The translations under genes were made by a program, and so were the position numbers. From Pocillopora verrucosa (Eukaryota > Cnidaria > Anthozoa > Scleractinia > Pocilloporidae): 64,000 bases of DNA. Numbering within the stretch: the stretch's first letter is position 1; each line of letters begins with the position of its first letter. This document shows positions 23,458-35,985 of this stretch, one piece after another. Location: the NCBI RefSeq assembly GCF_036669915.1, contig NC_089325.1:3159683-3223682 (forward strand). The letters run 5' to 3'. The notes under the pieces were generated by a model, which did not search any database, was not told the origin of the DNA, and saw nothing but the letters and a program-made list of their open reading frames with translations.

Positions 23458-25113
23458 TTACTGATTTTCGCTATATTTCTCACTGCCGATATCAGTATTA
23501 TCCTCATAATTTTCATCATCATTATTAATATTATTATTATTATTATTATTATTATTATCATTAGTTTTACTTGAGGGAGCAATGGTTGTTGAGCAGTAAA
23601 TTACCAATATTGGGAGAAGCATGTTTTGAGTTATTTCCCTATATTCCATTGTAATCCTTATGTGTTCTTCGCATAATTCACCCACGGGACCAATAAACTC
23701 TACAGTCAATGGTGCTTCGGCCCCAGGCGTCTGCATAAATGGCTGACTCATCCACCGTATCTGATGCACAGTTATCATCTAAAAAGTAGGAGGTTGCAAA
23801 TAATGTGAGATAACTCATACGTATACAGTAGCAGTAATAATATTACATTACTGTAGTGTCGCTGGAGAAACGTAGTATCATTCTTGTTTCGGAGTTTTTG
23901 GGAAAAGTTGCGCGTCCACTCTGAAAAAAATGAAAGGACGAAAATTAAAACAGCGAAATAGGTGATGTTCTGGCCTCCTTTACCGCTGGAAGAAAATATG
24001 ATCAGAGACATACATTACCGTGTGAAAAACTACTACAAACATTGAACAATTATTCACACGAGACTTACTTGTTCCGCCATATCTGGGTAAATTACTCTTA
24101 AGTTCCTTCGTACTTGCCCCAGCAATTGGAACTTAATTTTCACTTGGTCTTCTATAAAAGCATTAGTAAACACAGTAGTATTAGTAGCACTTACTTGCGA
24201 GCCATTGTATTCCACACAAAATAGTAGGTGCTTAGCGTCCAATTGCGCCTCTATTCTGTTGACGAGGGCATAGATTTCTCCCTATTGAGGTAAGATATTG
24301 AGATAAAAAGCAATCTTTTCCGTGGCCAGATTGCATGGTGAGAAAGCACAAATTTATCTCACGAAGAAAGATCCAGAGCTGTGAAACGCTTTTGACATAG
24401 CAAGAACATTGGAGACAGAATCTTGACTTATTTCATAAAATAATAGTATCTCAGAAAAAATATTGGCTGATTCCTCCAAATACCCTAAAATTAAAAGTTA
24501 CATCTCATCAGGATATATTTTTTTCCTGAAACAAATACAAATTCACATGACTTTCGCTCAGAAACAAGTTTAGAAACTTGATAATCTATCTGAACAGTAA
24601 ATTGTAATAAATCGACATAACTTGAGGGCAAGGGGAATGAACTGTTTGACTAGTTTTTTATTTTCTTTTCATGGCAATTTATTTAAATGCAGGGAAATGC
24701 GATGTACTTATATTTTGATAGGGTGATACTTCAGATTATGTGTAATCATAATCATCAGAGACGCTTTAATAAGCGCTTATGCCTTTGGCTAAAAAGTCAA
24801 AGAAATATTTTTGAGTCGTTTCTGAACTGGTATTACCCTTCAGTTTATTATCCAGCACACAATAATTATTACTCAAATTAGGATTAAAATAGATATCCCT
24901 CCCATTTTCATTAACATTCATTAAAAGAGGCTAAAGTTATTTTACCTGAGTTAATCCTTCGGTGGCTAAGATGTACGTTGAAACCACCATTTCATCTGCA
25001 AAACGATGTCGCCTTACTAAGAAGAATATGGCTGTATTGATTCCCTGGAACGGATGTTGCATAGATATGCATTCTTGATGGTGCTTGGCCTTTGATCCCG
25101 TGACTACTTGCGT
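23458..25113 (-). CDS. Unrecognised minus-strand gene between the two duplicated receptors, 5' end missing
   Basis: Exons on the minus strand: 25113-24946, 24281-24069, 23920-23852 and 23778-23458. All are phase 0 with good splice sites, giving 256 residues with no start codon found. The protein is mixed alpha/beta in feel (QGINTAIFFLVRRHRF, GEIYALVNRIEAQLDAKHL, PLTVEFIGPVGELCEEHI). I see no cysteine pattern, signal peptide or membrane helix, and I recognise no family. The C terminus after SSKTND is a poly-Asn and Asp/Glu-rich tail encoded by an AAT microsatellite. The four consistent junctions make a real gene likely. The first exon should lie upstream (above 25113), perhaps reaching toward the gene C promoter. 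Confidence 0.65.
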
Positions 25114-26692
25114 CTAATTCTTAATTTGCATCCAAATTGTTGACTGGCTCCCTCTTTTGAAACACACTTTTAAATTGGCTCCGTATGGAGTTTTCATTTT
25201 GTACTTCGTATGGGTTCTCCAGCCACTTTTACCATATGAAGCTAAAAAATGTAGTGCATGCAACAAATTTTTTTGCCAGCTAAATCTCACTTTCCTAATA
25301 ATTATTTTAATAACACTACTTAGAGAAATAAACGGACCAATAGCTTACTCCAGGCAACCCTCATTTCGTGTTTTAAACAAAGAAATTAATTGATTTTTGC
25401 AACCTTTCTGTGCGTCATCGATTTATTCAGAGTAAAGTGAATTACAGAAGAAATCGATAAACATTCGCCGGGACCAAAAATTTCGTCAGATAGTGTGATG
25501 TGACCCAATTAGGAAACTGGGACGGTAAGTGTTTATAGGTGGTGTAAAGGGTCATACTGTGTACCGCCATAACCTCTTCACAAACATGTCTATTCTCCTA
25601 CACACGTATCCCTGAGTTACTTGGTCTAACAATAGCTCTATAGGCTTTGCTTAAGCAAAGTAGCGAGAAGAACCGCCTCAAAGTGCCTAAAGCTAGTAAA
25701 GCCCCTCAATGCCTAGAGTGGTCGTTGCATCAAATCTGCCATATATTAAGCTTTGCACGAGTACGTATGATTATCGCAAATACCTTCGCTCCCAAGATAT
25801 ATTTCCTTGGTTTTAAAGCAAATGAAGTGGGATTACACGGACTGATAAAAAGCGTCCCAATAATCGATCACCTTAATCGCCGTCAATGGCTAATTACGCG
25901 GGCTGTTCTGCGGTTACACCATGCAATACTAGGAATCATATTTCTCATTGCCTCTTCCCGGTCCCGTGTTTTGAGTCCAAAGTACAAAAAGTTAATTTAA
26001 AGGTCTTTCCGAAACAGAGACTCGACACAATTCAGAAACTACGAGAGCTTAACAAAATTACGTGCTGCCTCTTAATTCACAAGGACTATAACAGAACTTG
26101 CAAGAATTGTGGGACCATTTTCACGACGAAATCACCACCTTCCGCCATCGTCAATATCAGCACCTGTCAGGACAACAGAATTTCTACTTTTCCTTTATCT
26201 TTCTCGATCTCTTGCTCAAGATCAGAGACGAATTTTTTTGTTGAATACATAGAGCGTAAAGGATGGGAAAACTTTTGATAGATTTATTGATTACATGTGT
26301 CTCTGCGACCACATTCGCCTCGAGGACTTGATCGAGATCTTGACGAATGGGTTTTCATTCCAGCGAAGGCGAAAAAGTCACGCTAGAATGTAAACAGTAC
26401 GGAAGTATCCAGAATCACGATCTCATCTGCTGAGACTTTCTCGCCTAATTAGGTATCAGTCATGAGATGTTCATGTAAATCTCGGGGGTGCCCTTGAATG
26501 AACTTGGGGCTAGGATAATACACTTTTCATGAATGGGTGACAAGCCATAAAAGAAAAAGTGAAGAACCAATCAAGGTAAACGTACCATTACTAATGTAAA
26601 AGAACTTAAATAAATCCTCTGTTCGTACAACTGACAGATCTCGCTTTTACTCGGTGAGATTTGACGTTTCCTTCACCTCTTCGAACAGAAAT

Positions 26693-26944
26693 ATGCAAAA
26701 TGGATTTCCAAAGAGCATCGAACTTAAGGGTTTCTTTCTAGCAGTCATTTTGGTGGAGATTTCGAACACATTGAAAAACCATGATGCGCTCAGAGAAAGT
26801 GGTGAGAATTTCGTTACGTCTATCGTTGTTTGATTTTATTCAAGAAAAATTCTTAATTCTGTGGGAAAAATTCACAATTCAGCCTTTAAACCTTAGATTA
26901 ACTAGGCTATTTAATTCTTCCTTCGCTCATGTACAGCTGGATAG
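26693..26944 (+). CDS. Upstream ORF of gene C overlapping its start codon
   Basis: ATG at 26693 runs 109 bases to the exon 1 donor. After splicing to 26937 it ends at TAG 26942-26944, again 38 codons as in gene B. It overlaps the receptor start at 26781 in another frame. Confidence 0.5.
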
Positions 26945-29900
26945 CACTGAAACTAATGACGCAATACGAAAACGACCGCGCAGTGATCTATCGTCTCTTC
27001 ATCCGAAGGTGAGCAAAATCAATAACCTGTTATGCCTTTTCATTTTTTTTAATTGTCGTTAAAAAGAGTGAAGCACTTTTTCTACGTGGGCCAGTTTAAA
27101 TTGCATAAATTCGGTGAGTAGAAGGTCAGCTATCATCAGTTATTAAAGGGGAAAAGCGCTGCGTAATCACATTTATGCGATTAGCTCATGGTTTGCTAAG
27201 ATGGAAAAAAATTCTGACTGCAGATGAAGTTTCATTTTGAAGAAGTCCATAGTAAGACTTGGCTTATTCATCTTACAAGGGATGATAACATTTTATTTAA
27301 TCCTATTTCATCTTATTTCATCTAAGATGATGTGTACAACAACTACGTCAAAAGCGGTTTTAACAGTTTTATGCGTACACAATTAGAATTTCGCAAATTC
27401 TACTTTGATGTAAACCTTGATCTCTTTTTTCTTATCTCGCAATTTGCAGCAAACTAGCTCGCCGAATGCGAGATTCCTTCTCAATATATGTAATCAAACG
27501 GTAGATTTTATCCATCGAAACGATATTTCTGACACCGGCTTATGAAAGTATTGCGTCACCCTTGTTTAGGTTCGAATAGCTTTACGTCTTTAAAGGAATT
27601 TAAAAAATATTCGCCGTCCGAAATTTGGCAAAAAAAAAAAGATCAGTCATGTAATTGACATAAGTAAAACCTTAGCACTATACTAAGGCGTTACTAATCA
27701 TTCATCGTAATTTATTTTCACAGTTATTTGGGATCATATCCGTGGTTGTCGTTTGCTTTCCCGTGGTTTCTGCTAAGGTTGGATTATATTTATTGTATAT
27801 GCATAATTATTACGTACCTTATAGATACTTAATTTCGCGTTTTTCGCGATTTTCAAAAGATCGCTAAATTATTGCTCGCGAAATTTAAACACGCAAAATG
27901 TCATAACAACACTTATTCCCTGTTATTTCGGAATTTTAAAAAGTTCAGACTTTTTGACAAGTAAAATGAAGTTGAGAACGCTTGAATCGCAAAATTTAAT
28001 GCTCTATTTTTTTATATTTTCCTTCTGATACCGCAAAAATAAAACCCCACAAAATTTTGTCTCGCAAAACGAATGAGTTGTTATTTTTGTAGCTAATATT
28101 ACATTCTTTTAATAAACACTTATTAAACGAGAAAAATCTCTCATGCTTTGGGTATAGTTCCCTCTAAATATATATAAAAAACAAATATTCAAATCTAGTC
28201 CATAAGTCCAGAATCTAACAACCGCTCTTTTAGATACAAGAATATTCCTCATTCCAAGCTAGACCAAACAATAGATAACAATTCCACCCGTATACATTCA
28301 ACATCAAGAAAGGTACTAAGAGCAGCACATACTACAATATATTATTAGGAAGGAAATAATAATATGCCAATTTTATTTCAATAAACTATACTTTTGAAAC
28401 TAATTTTAGTACTCGATAAATGTAGGCAAGTGAAAATTTCAGAAATGCCTATGTAAAGCCTCTTCTATGCAGAGTTTTGGTAACTGCCATCATGGTAAAT
28501 GCCATCATGTGTGACTGAAAGCTTTACAAATTACGGTGAATCTTGAAATAACTACCAGGTTTTCTTTACAATGAGATTCTTCGGAAGGGTATGTTGGGAG
28601 TCACTCTTACCTATTCTACTCGATTAACGATTTCATAAGAAATAAATGAGAATAAGAAGATCTTAAATCAAAAATTATTTAGCACCCTCAAACAGGTTAG
28701 TAAATATTTCCCATAACAAAAGAGAACACGAAATTTTCCCAACATATAAATGGTGATTTGAAGAACATCGCGTCTCTTTTCACGTATGTTACAAACAGAA
28801 GAAAACACGAGCGAGGCCTCGTTGGAGATCGTTTAGCTCAATTATATGGCTGAATTTCGAGCTACTTTTTGAAATGATTTAAAAGCTGATAGTGGCCCTC
28901 CAATCCTCAACAACCCAAGCTCTGAAAATTTCTCAGAGGATCCGCCATTTTGAATTTGAGTGTGGATTAGGTCCTTCCTTCGTATAAGGAACATTTAATT
29001 ATCCAAACAAAATATCGCCTGGTGATTGGGTAAATATATCAAGGATAGAAAGTAACACAGATTTGGCGAACTCTTTTTTTTCTTGTGGTTACTGGCAAGA
29101 CCTTTAACCTGGTAAAAAATTTTTGTTTGCGGCATGTGGTCGAGGAAATGCATGCGTGAAGCGAGCGTGAAGGGCGAGTCACTCCCGTGAGTCCGTGACG
29201 CCTGTTTTGCAATGCGTCTTTGTCATCCTGGATTTCTTATTATATTCTGCGACAATTAGATTGGGCTTACATGATATAAAAGATGAGCCGACTGTTGCTC
29301 AAAATGGCGAAGCTAAGTCGGACCAACTTCTTGCGGGTTTTGATGCTTTCACCGCCGTTACGACACAAAATGCAAATATTTTGTGTCGTAATCTTTCTGA
29401 CATGTAGAATGGAAAGGACTGCCACTCATTTATTGTTACTCTTTTTTATACGTTTTCTTTTTCCTAGCCGACGCCAAGCCAGACAAATCCTTGCAAACCA
29501 ACTGAATACTGGGTTGAAAAGGAAGATGGCTCACAAGAGTGTATAACATGCGGAACTTGCCCAGAAGGACAAGGTCTCTCAACGGAATGTGGGAGTTCTG
29601 AACTGCTGCCTTCTAATACCATGGTGAAGTGTTTGGCATGCACCAAAGGAGTTTCATTTTCCAGATATGAAGATTCGTCCATTTGCCTTCCCTGTGCATC
29701 ATGCTCTAAAGGTCAGGTGGTAGAACAAAGCTGCTCTCCCAAGTGGGATGTCAAGTGCGCAAATAAATGTTCCAGCAAGGACAGGTACAATTATTATTAC
29801 AATTATTCATTAATTGTCCCAGAATTGATTATTGCAAGCGTTTTAATTGTTAGGTGAATATACTCGGAGTCTTTGGTGATTATTTTGTACGTGCACTGTG

Positions 29901-32375
29901 TAGTTCTAATACTGGAACAGGCATAAACTGTGGGAATCGTTAAAGATAACTTACCACCAATACTGATACAATCTCTAAGCCATCATAATATATTTACAGA
30001 AAATTTTATGTTAGTTCTGTGGCGTGCCAGCGATTATATAAAAGTTATCACTATTTCACTGGTTAGGTATTATGATATGGACAAGGGGGACTGTTTTAAG
30101 TGCTCAAGATGCTGTGGCGATGATAGAGATGTGGTGGTAAAAGAGTGCAAAGAGAAGTTGGGAGATGGCTCAAACATGGTTTGTTCATTCGACAGCAGTG
30201 TGAACCGCTGTGGCCAAACAATGCCTCAACCAACAACCATCATTAGCCATGTCGACCCCAAACACGATGGTCCTTATACCACTCAAAAAAGTGATCATTC
30301 CACTAAAGCGAACGATCGGACAACAACTGTTATTCTTGTGGTAATAATAGTTGTTTTGGTTTTTTGTGTCTGTTCATGCGTTTTCAAGAAGAAACTGGCA
30401 CAGATGTTAAGTTGGTGCTATCGTACTGTGGAAGAGGAAGACCATCATGATTTATCAGTCATGGAGGACGGATCATCGACTGACGGAAAGGGTGGTAAGA
30501 CTGTGTAGCTTTCCTTTGAGTTCGTTCTAATGGTGTCCATTATTCAAATATTGACCTGGATGAAACTCATGAAAAATAATGTTAGAAAGTCTGGCCACTA
30601 AGATGTACCCAATTGAACCAACAAAGCTCTCAGTATCTCCATAGAATTCTCTTCTCAAAAGTGTTTTTTAGGGTGTAGTTTCATTTAAGACGTCTTCGGT
30701 TGATCGCCTAACAATATTCAAATGTAAGCATACTTCATTCATATAGCAACATAGGAAAAGTAAGCATTGGGGAACAACATTTCTCTTTATCTCTTTTGTT
30801 AACTACAACAGTCCTCGAGATGCAGGTTGATTAAATTCCACTCACTTTTGTAGGTGATTAACCCTCTCTTGTCAAACTCATTAATCAAACCGACTCTGTG
30901 ACATGCCCCAGACTTTGCGTTGGCAGATACTGATTCTGTTACATTCATTCATGTCTGAAATGCTTCCTCCAAGCCTGTCACATTCATAGTTTTGTATATT
31001 ATGATCTTTCCAGTAGAAAATGCTAAAGAAAACTTAGAAGAGAGTGATGAGTCATATGAGTTAGGAGAAGTTCATTCAGTTGCAGAGGAACCCCTGTTGA
31101 AAGAGGTATGCAAAAGGATATTTTTCTACCTTAAAGTTCATCATAGCTTAAGTTTACACGCGGTATATTAAGCCCTTCCCGTCAAATGCATAGCTATTGG
31201 ACCTCTACGACCAGTTCAATCGTCAAGCATGTTTAGAACTTAAGCATTGCCTTGAGTCTGAGGCATTGTCAGAAATCGAGATACAAGTGAGGTACAACTA
31301 AATATGTGAAGATATTAAAATTGAGAAAAGATGTGCTTTAACATATGCATGCTCAATGAAAAATTCAATTTTTCAGAGTACGTTGTAACTTATGAAGGAG
31401 CCGTAAAATTGCCCTTCATTTATGCTCAGGTACACACTTTAATGATCCTCTTAACTTAAAGAGTTTGAAAATAGTCATAAATTAATTTTAGTTCCTCTTT
31501 GTTAAAGGGTATTCCCGAAATCTTGGACGACACTGTAACCACCAAAGAGAAAGGTGTGATAGAACTTCAGTTGGAGAGAGACTTTGAACTTACTGTCAGG
31601 GGAATTTATTGTTAATCGGGACTTTTAAATTCTTGATTTTCATCAACCAAAAGCCATTGGTGCCATTAGGGACAAGATAGCCCGATATTAATTTATCTGT
31701 TTGAGTAAATACTATTTAATCGGAGGTTTCTTATCTTCATGATTTGTAACACCTAATAGTTTCAAATACTTTGCAGCGATTAAGAGTTGGAACAAAATGA
31801 ACCCAGATAAAGGGACAAATTTCTTGCAAACGTTCTACTTTTTGATGTAGCTGCTTCACCAATAGGGACCCTTAATGGAAAAGATAAAAGCTGAAAATGA
31901 TTTGAGATAGAGGAGTGGAAAACTCTCTGGGTGGTTGGAAGAAGACATAAGATGTTATTTTGTTTGGGGGGGGGGGAGAACCAAAAAATGAAATGTAATA
32001 CGAGTAACCCCCTATCATGGAGGTTGTAATGTTGTCTATGTTTGACTGTCTTTCCTTATTGCAGGTTCCAAGCTACTTAGCAGCTTGTTAGAGAGTGAGT
32101 CTTACCAGTACTTAAAGAAAATCTTTGATCGTTTGGACACAACCATGGCAGGCGCTGGTGACTATCGCGATGTCTGTTCGTATTATGGTATTGATCGTTA
32201 TGGGATTGCCTCAATTTATGAGAAGCAGAGGGATGGGCCATCCAGAGCTCTAATCGATTACTTGGCAGCCACACATGAACAGCTAACAGTGGCTGAGTTT
32301 GTAACTGTGGTGAGAAAAGTAGCAAAGAGAGGTGATGTCGCAAAGCTGTTAGAGGAGTATGAAGAGGAGTTGTGA
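26781..32375 (+). CDS. Receptor gene C: TNFR superfamily member with death domain
   Basis: Exons: 26781-26801, 26937-27008, 27724-27777, 29468-29784, 30067-30494, 31014-31105, 31508-31553 and 32065-32375. The product is 446 residues (445 if the second of two adjacent ATGs is used). The layout matches gene B: polar leader, signal core LFGIISVVVVCFPVVSAK, three cysteine-rich repeats (CITCGTCPEGQG, CLPCASCSKGQ, CFKCSRCCGDD), transmembrane helix near 240-262, acidic tail (SVAEEPLLKE), and a death domain from about 346 (GAGDYRDVCSYYGI, GPSRALIDYLA). Four of eight exons have exactly the same length as in gene B. Ectodomain charge changes between the paralogues fit a shift in ligand preference, but that is inference. 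Confidence 0.9.
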
Positions 32376-32399
32376 GAAAGAATGGCAAGGTTTTTTCAT

Positions 32400-35169
32400 T
32401 ACCGATAGTGTCATTTTCATTTCTTGTTCTACTAAATCAGTATTTGAGATCGTTGTAATTCTAAAGAGTTGCATTTTCTGATATAAATTTTATGTAGCCT
32501 CGGGTACTGAAAAGGACCCAAATTTAAAGGAGATGTCTTGATTAGCATGAATTCAATGTTATCTTCAATTTATTAATGATTTAAATGTTAGAGCTATTTA
32601 TATACTTGCAAACGTAAATTTTAGATTACTGATTGTCTTGTTGTTTCACGTTGAATCGTTAACGAAGCAAAAGAGGGCAAACACCTTTTCTACGCTGCTT
32701 TGAGGCTAGTTACCTGTTACCTACCGCGAGGACACTGAATCCACCAGATAGTCCTTACCGGAAATGAAATCCCTTCCAAGTAGTTTTTAGATTCTAGTAG
32801 TCTCCAATTAAGCGTCGACAAATCAAAACCATAACAACCACACTGGCTAAAAAAAACAACGGTTATCAGAAACCAATGAGAACTTAATGTAAACGCAGGC
32901 AAACCACTTGAAGCGCGAGATAACGTGGGTGTCCGACTTGCGATTGGCTACTTCTTTGCATTTAATTGTTTGGTACGTTAGCGCACCGAACGAAGTAAAG
33001 CAAAAAAATAATGCAATCCCATATTTTTTTGACGATGATTAAACTGAACAAAATTTTTTACTTTGTTCTGTTTAGATCTAAGCACCATTAAGGCACTCAT
33101 TTAAGAGCAATTTTTTTCTCAATTTTAGTTATATTTTTTAAATCACTGGTTAGTTTTTATTTTTGTATACCGGAAACGCTACTTTTTTCGTTTTGTGTCA
33201 ATGATAGAGTTATGTTACGTATTTAACAGTTAAAGATGTATTTGTGGTCACCCTTGCAAACGTTTCCGTGTTTAATTTGATTTTAAGGGAGCGGAGAGGT
33301 CAAACCGCATTAAAAGTTTCATGCAGTAACAAATATTTTCCTTTAACCTCCAAGCTGAATCGTATTAGTTATTTAGCTTTCTAACTGCTAAGAAGTGCTT
33401 GGAGTGTCATGTCCGTTTACGTCAATTGTTTTTGCGTTTAAAATCGTTATCGTTGTCATATACTATGTCATGTGTCTGCGAGAGTCACATTTTCGTATCT
33501 GAAACGGAATTGCAGAAGTTGCATAGCAAGTGTATTTTCTTTTTTCAAAGTCTTTCATTTCTATCCGCCGCTATAAAGATAAAGATGCAACCCAGACGTT
33601 GTCTGACCGAAACTAATTTTGATTGATCTTCCCTAATCCTCTTATTATATTATGAGGATTAATGTCTTCTTAATAGGGAGTTCAAAGGACTAATGATGAT
33701 ATTATGAATAAAAACTATGAGGGTACTTTTTACCTTTTGTTTTCTTTGCAACCAAATCTCTGATTCCACGTTGCGAAGTGTTTGAGAATCCTGCGTGCGA
33801 ATTTACGGTTGATATCCATGAAGCCTGGAAATATTCGAGTTTTGATTTTTGTGGATTTTCCGGTTGTCCTTAATCCCCATTAAAAGTCCCCATAGGAAAA
33901 GAGAAAATTTCGCCATTTACCTTCAATTAAACCAGGGTGGATCAAGTGTCTTTCGTATTGAGGTCGGAATCGCTTGAAATGCTCATTCATGACTAATCTA
34001 CCATGTAGCTTTCCTCTCTATAACTCAACAGGTTAGAACATTTTACAATATCAGGGTTCTTTCCTTGTTCGCGTTGTACTCATCAGTATTAATTTCCAGA
34101 AATTTGGGCGATCTCGAACCATAATAAGTTGTTTGCTTAAACATACACGTGCTAATTCCCGTCTCGACATGGAGGCGACATGGGCTGCCGCAACTTCCTG
34201 CTTCATTTCTTCACATGCCCATGGCTAAGCTTGGGGAAATTTTTCAACTCTTGATTACAGAGGAATTTGAACGTATCCAAAAAAGCCTTTCATTCCAAAT
34301 TTGAAGAAAACCCATACGAAAACATGACTTCAAACGCTGCTATACATGAGTTATCCACTCATACGAAAATGCTTTCGGACACGTGTTCACACATACTTTT
34401 TGCCGAGGGAAATGCTACGGAAAACAGAATGTTCATTGGCGTGTTTAATCAAAGTTGAATATCGCGTTTTTCTGGTGTTAGCCGACCTGTGGTAACACAT
34501 AGAAAATACTGTGTTACAACAACCTAGAAAATCAGTGGAAACATTTAGGAAAACGTAATGTTAGCCCGGGTAATGCTTGCGCTGAAAAACTAGTGTCGAA
34601 TATCACCTCATTAACCGCTTCAGGAAAACACTAAACAGACACCGTGATAACCCACGCTGGATAACCGATGTAGAACAAAACACAGTGTACAGATGAGTTT
34701 TCCAGGCCCTGGAAGCCCTGTCGTTAACGCTATGTGTTCCCATAGTGAATATGCCACGCGTTCTCCGCAAAAATGAAAACGAAATTTGAACGAGGCATTT
34801 CCCCGGTATTAACTGTTTGGTTAAATTGTGGGAACGAGGGATTCTTTTGCCGTGTAACGTTCAAGTTAAATAGATCGACTTCACATGTAGCGTAGCCTCG
34901 TGGAAATGGGAGTAAGATCCAAAATTCTCCTGCTTATGGTGTGGACGCGTTTCGATCAGAAATTGGAAATTGAGGGAGGATGTAAAGCAAGACCTGGTCG
35001 AAAGAGTAGAACTGGGTCAAAAGAGAGTTGGTGAGGGTGATTGCGTTCGCATTCAATGGAGTCTTACAAATCCGTGCTAAATTCTGAGATTCTCCTTTCG
35101 ATTGACTGATACCACCTCCCAACCCTTTTTGTTTCACCGTGTCATGTTACCGTTGGGATTTCTTTGGGA
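32400..35169. other. Intergenic, no gene recognised
   Basis: About 2.8 kb between gene C and the gene D promoter. Small open frames on both strands show no splice-supported coding pattern. Confidence 0.5.
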
Positions 35170-35203
35170 TGACGTCAATTGCCTTTTTTTGGCAGTATAA
35201 GAT
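35170..35203 (+). promoter_or_regulatory. CRE-type palindrome and TATA-like box upstream of gene D
   Basis: TGACGTCA (35170-35177), the consensus ATF/CREB site, lies 19 bp before TATAAGAT (35196-35203). Transcription would then start near 35230. A donor after ATGAAGACTGCACC (GTAAGT at about 35395) could close the first exon, but I could not join it in frame to the main exon. Confidence 0.4.
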
Positions 35204-35985
35204 TTCCCACATGCTCTAATCCAGTACCAACCGGTAGGCATTTTGCTTGTCAGCATATTTTTAAACATCTCGCTACTGAGCGGAACGAATGAGCTTCTAC
35301 CGATTCTAATCATTACAAGATATTATTCATGTATCAAAAGTCTCAATTTGTTCAGCAAGATTCGACAAAAAATTAAATGAAGACTGCACCGTAAGTATAG
35401 TGTTACTGTTCTTTAAAAAATCTCTTGATCGTTAAACGATTTGAAACCGGCATACTGTGACCTGTCTCGTTACACAATATCTTTTCATATCTCAAGCTTT
35501 GTAACTGTGCAAATTGCTTTACTTGACGAGAGTTTGCTACTTCGGACATAATATCCTCGGAAACCTTGCCAAGTCGAGTGGACTGGAGAAGTGCTCCTGA
35601 ACCATGTGCTCCGTTGGAATATAAACGAAGACCGTAATTATTGCAGTTGTGGTAAGTTCACATTCTGTTTATTCCAGGCTGGCAAAATTCAAGCGATGGA
35701 TTAAATGCATATTGTTTCATTCAGATAGTTTGTGTTACAACCAGTAGAGAACGACGGAAATAATTATTTCTTGATATTGCTACCTATGACATGTGAGGTA
35801 AATTTCATGACATAGACCGGTAGTATTGAGCATATGAGATCGACTTCCCTTTTCCCTTATTTTTCCCTTTGAAATGCTAACTGTATACTGATTACCATGG
35901 GATAAGGAAAAAACGCTGATCTGGCGGTAACTGAGGAGGTAGACACTGTTCCAATAAAAGAAAATAAAGGTTCCTTCTTTTTCAG

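Larger units (their letters stand above)
25890..32400 (+). repeat. Segmental duplication, right copy (contains gene C)
   Basis: Partner of 15410-21900. Similarity starts near 25.89 kb (AATACTAGGAATCATATTTCTC) and ends just past the death-domain exon. Exons are well conserved and introns only in patches, so the event is not recent. Confidence 0.8.

Noticed and set aside
23350..23574. Plus-strand hydrophobic poly-Ile frame
   Set aside because: It comes from reading the ATT microsatellite; the minus-strand exon of the unknown gene explains the region better.
27820..28090. TTTCGCG and CGCAAAA motifs in intron 3 of gene C
   Set aside because: They resemble the 174-bp satellite core but lack its spacing and flanks, so I do not count them as a cluster.
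35380..35660. Candidate signal-peptide exon of gene D (ATGAAGACTGCACC with a GTAAGT donor) and a following open stretch
   Set aside because: Phases do not lead to the 35986 exon and no hydrophobic core was found, so the 5' end is left open.
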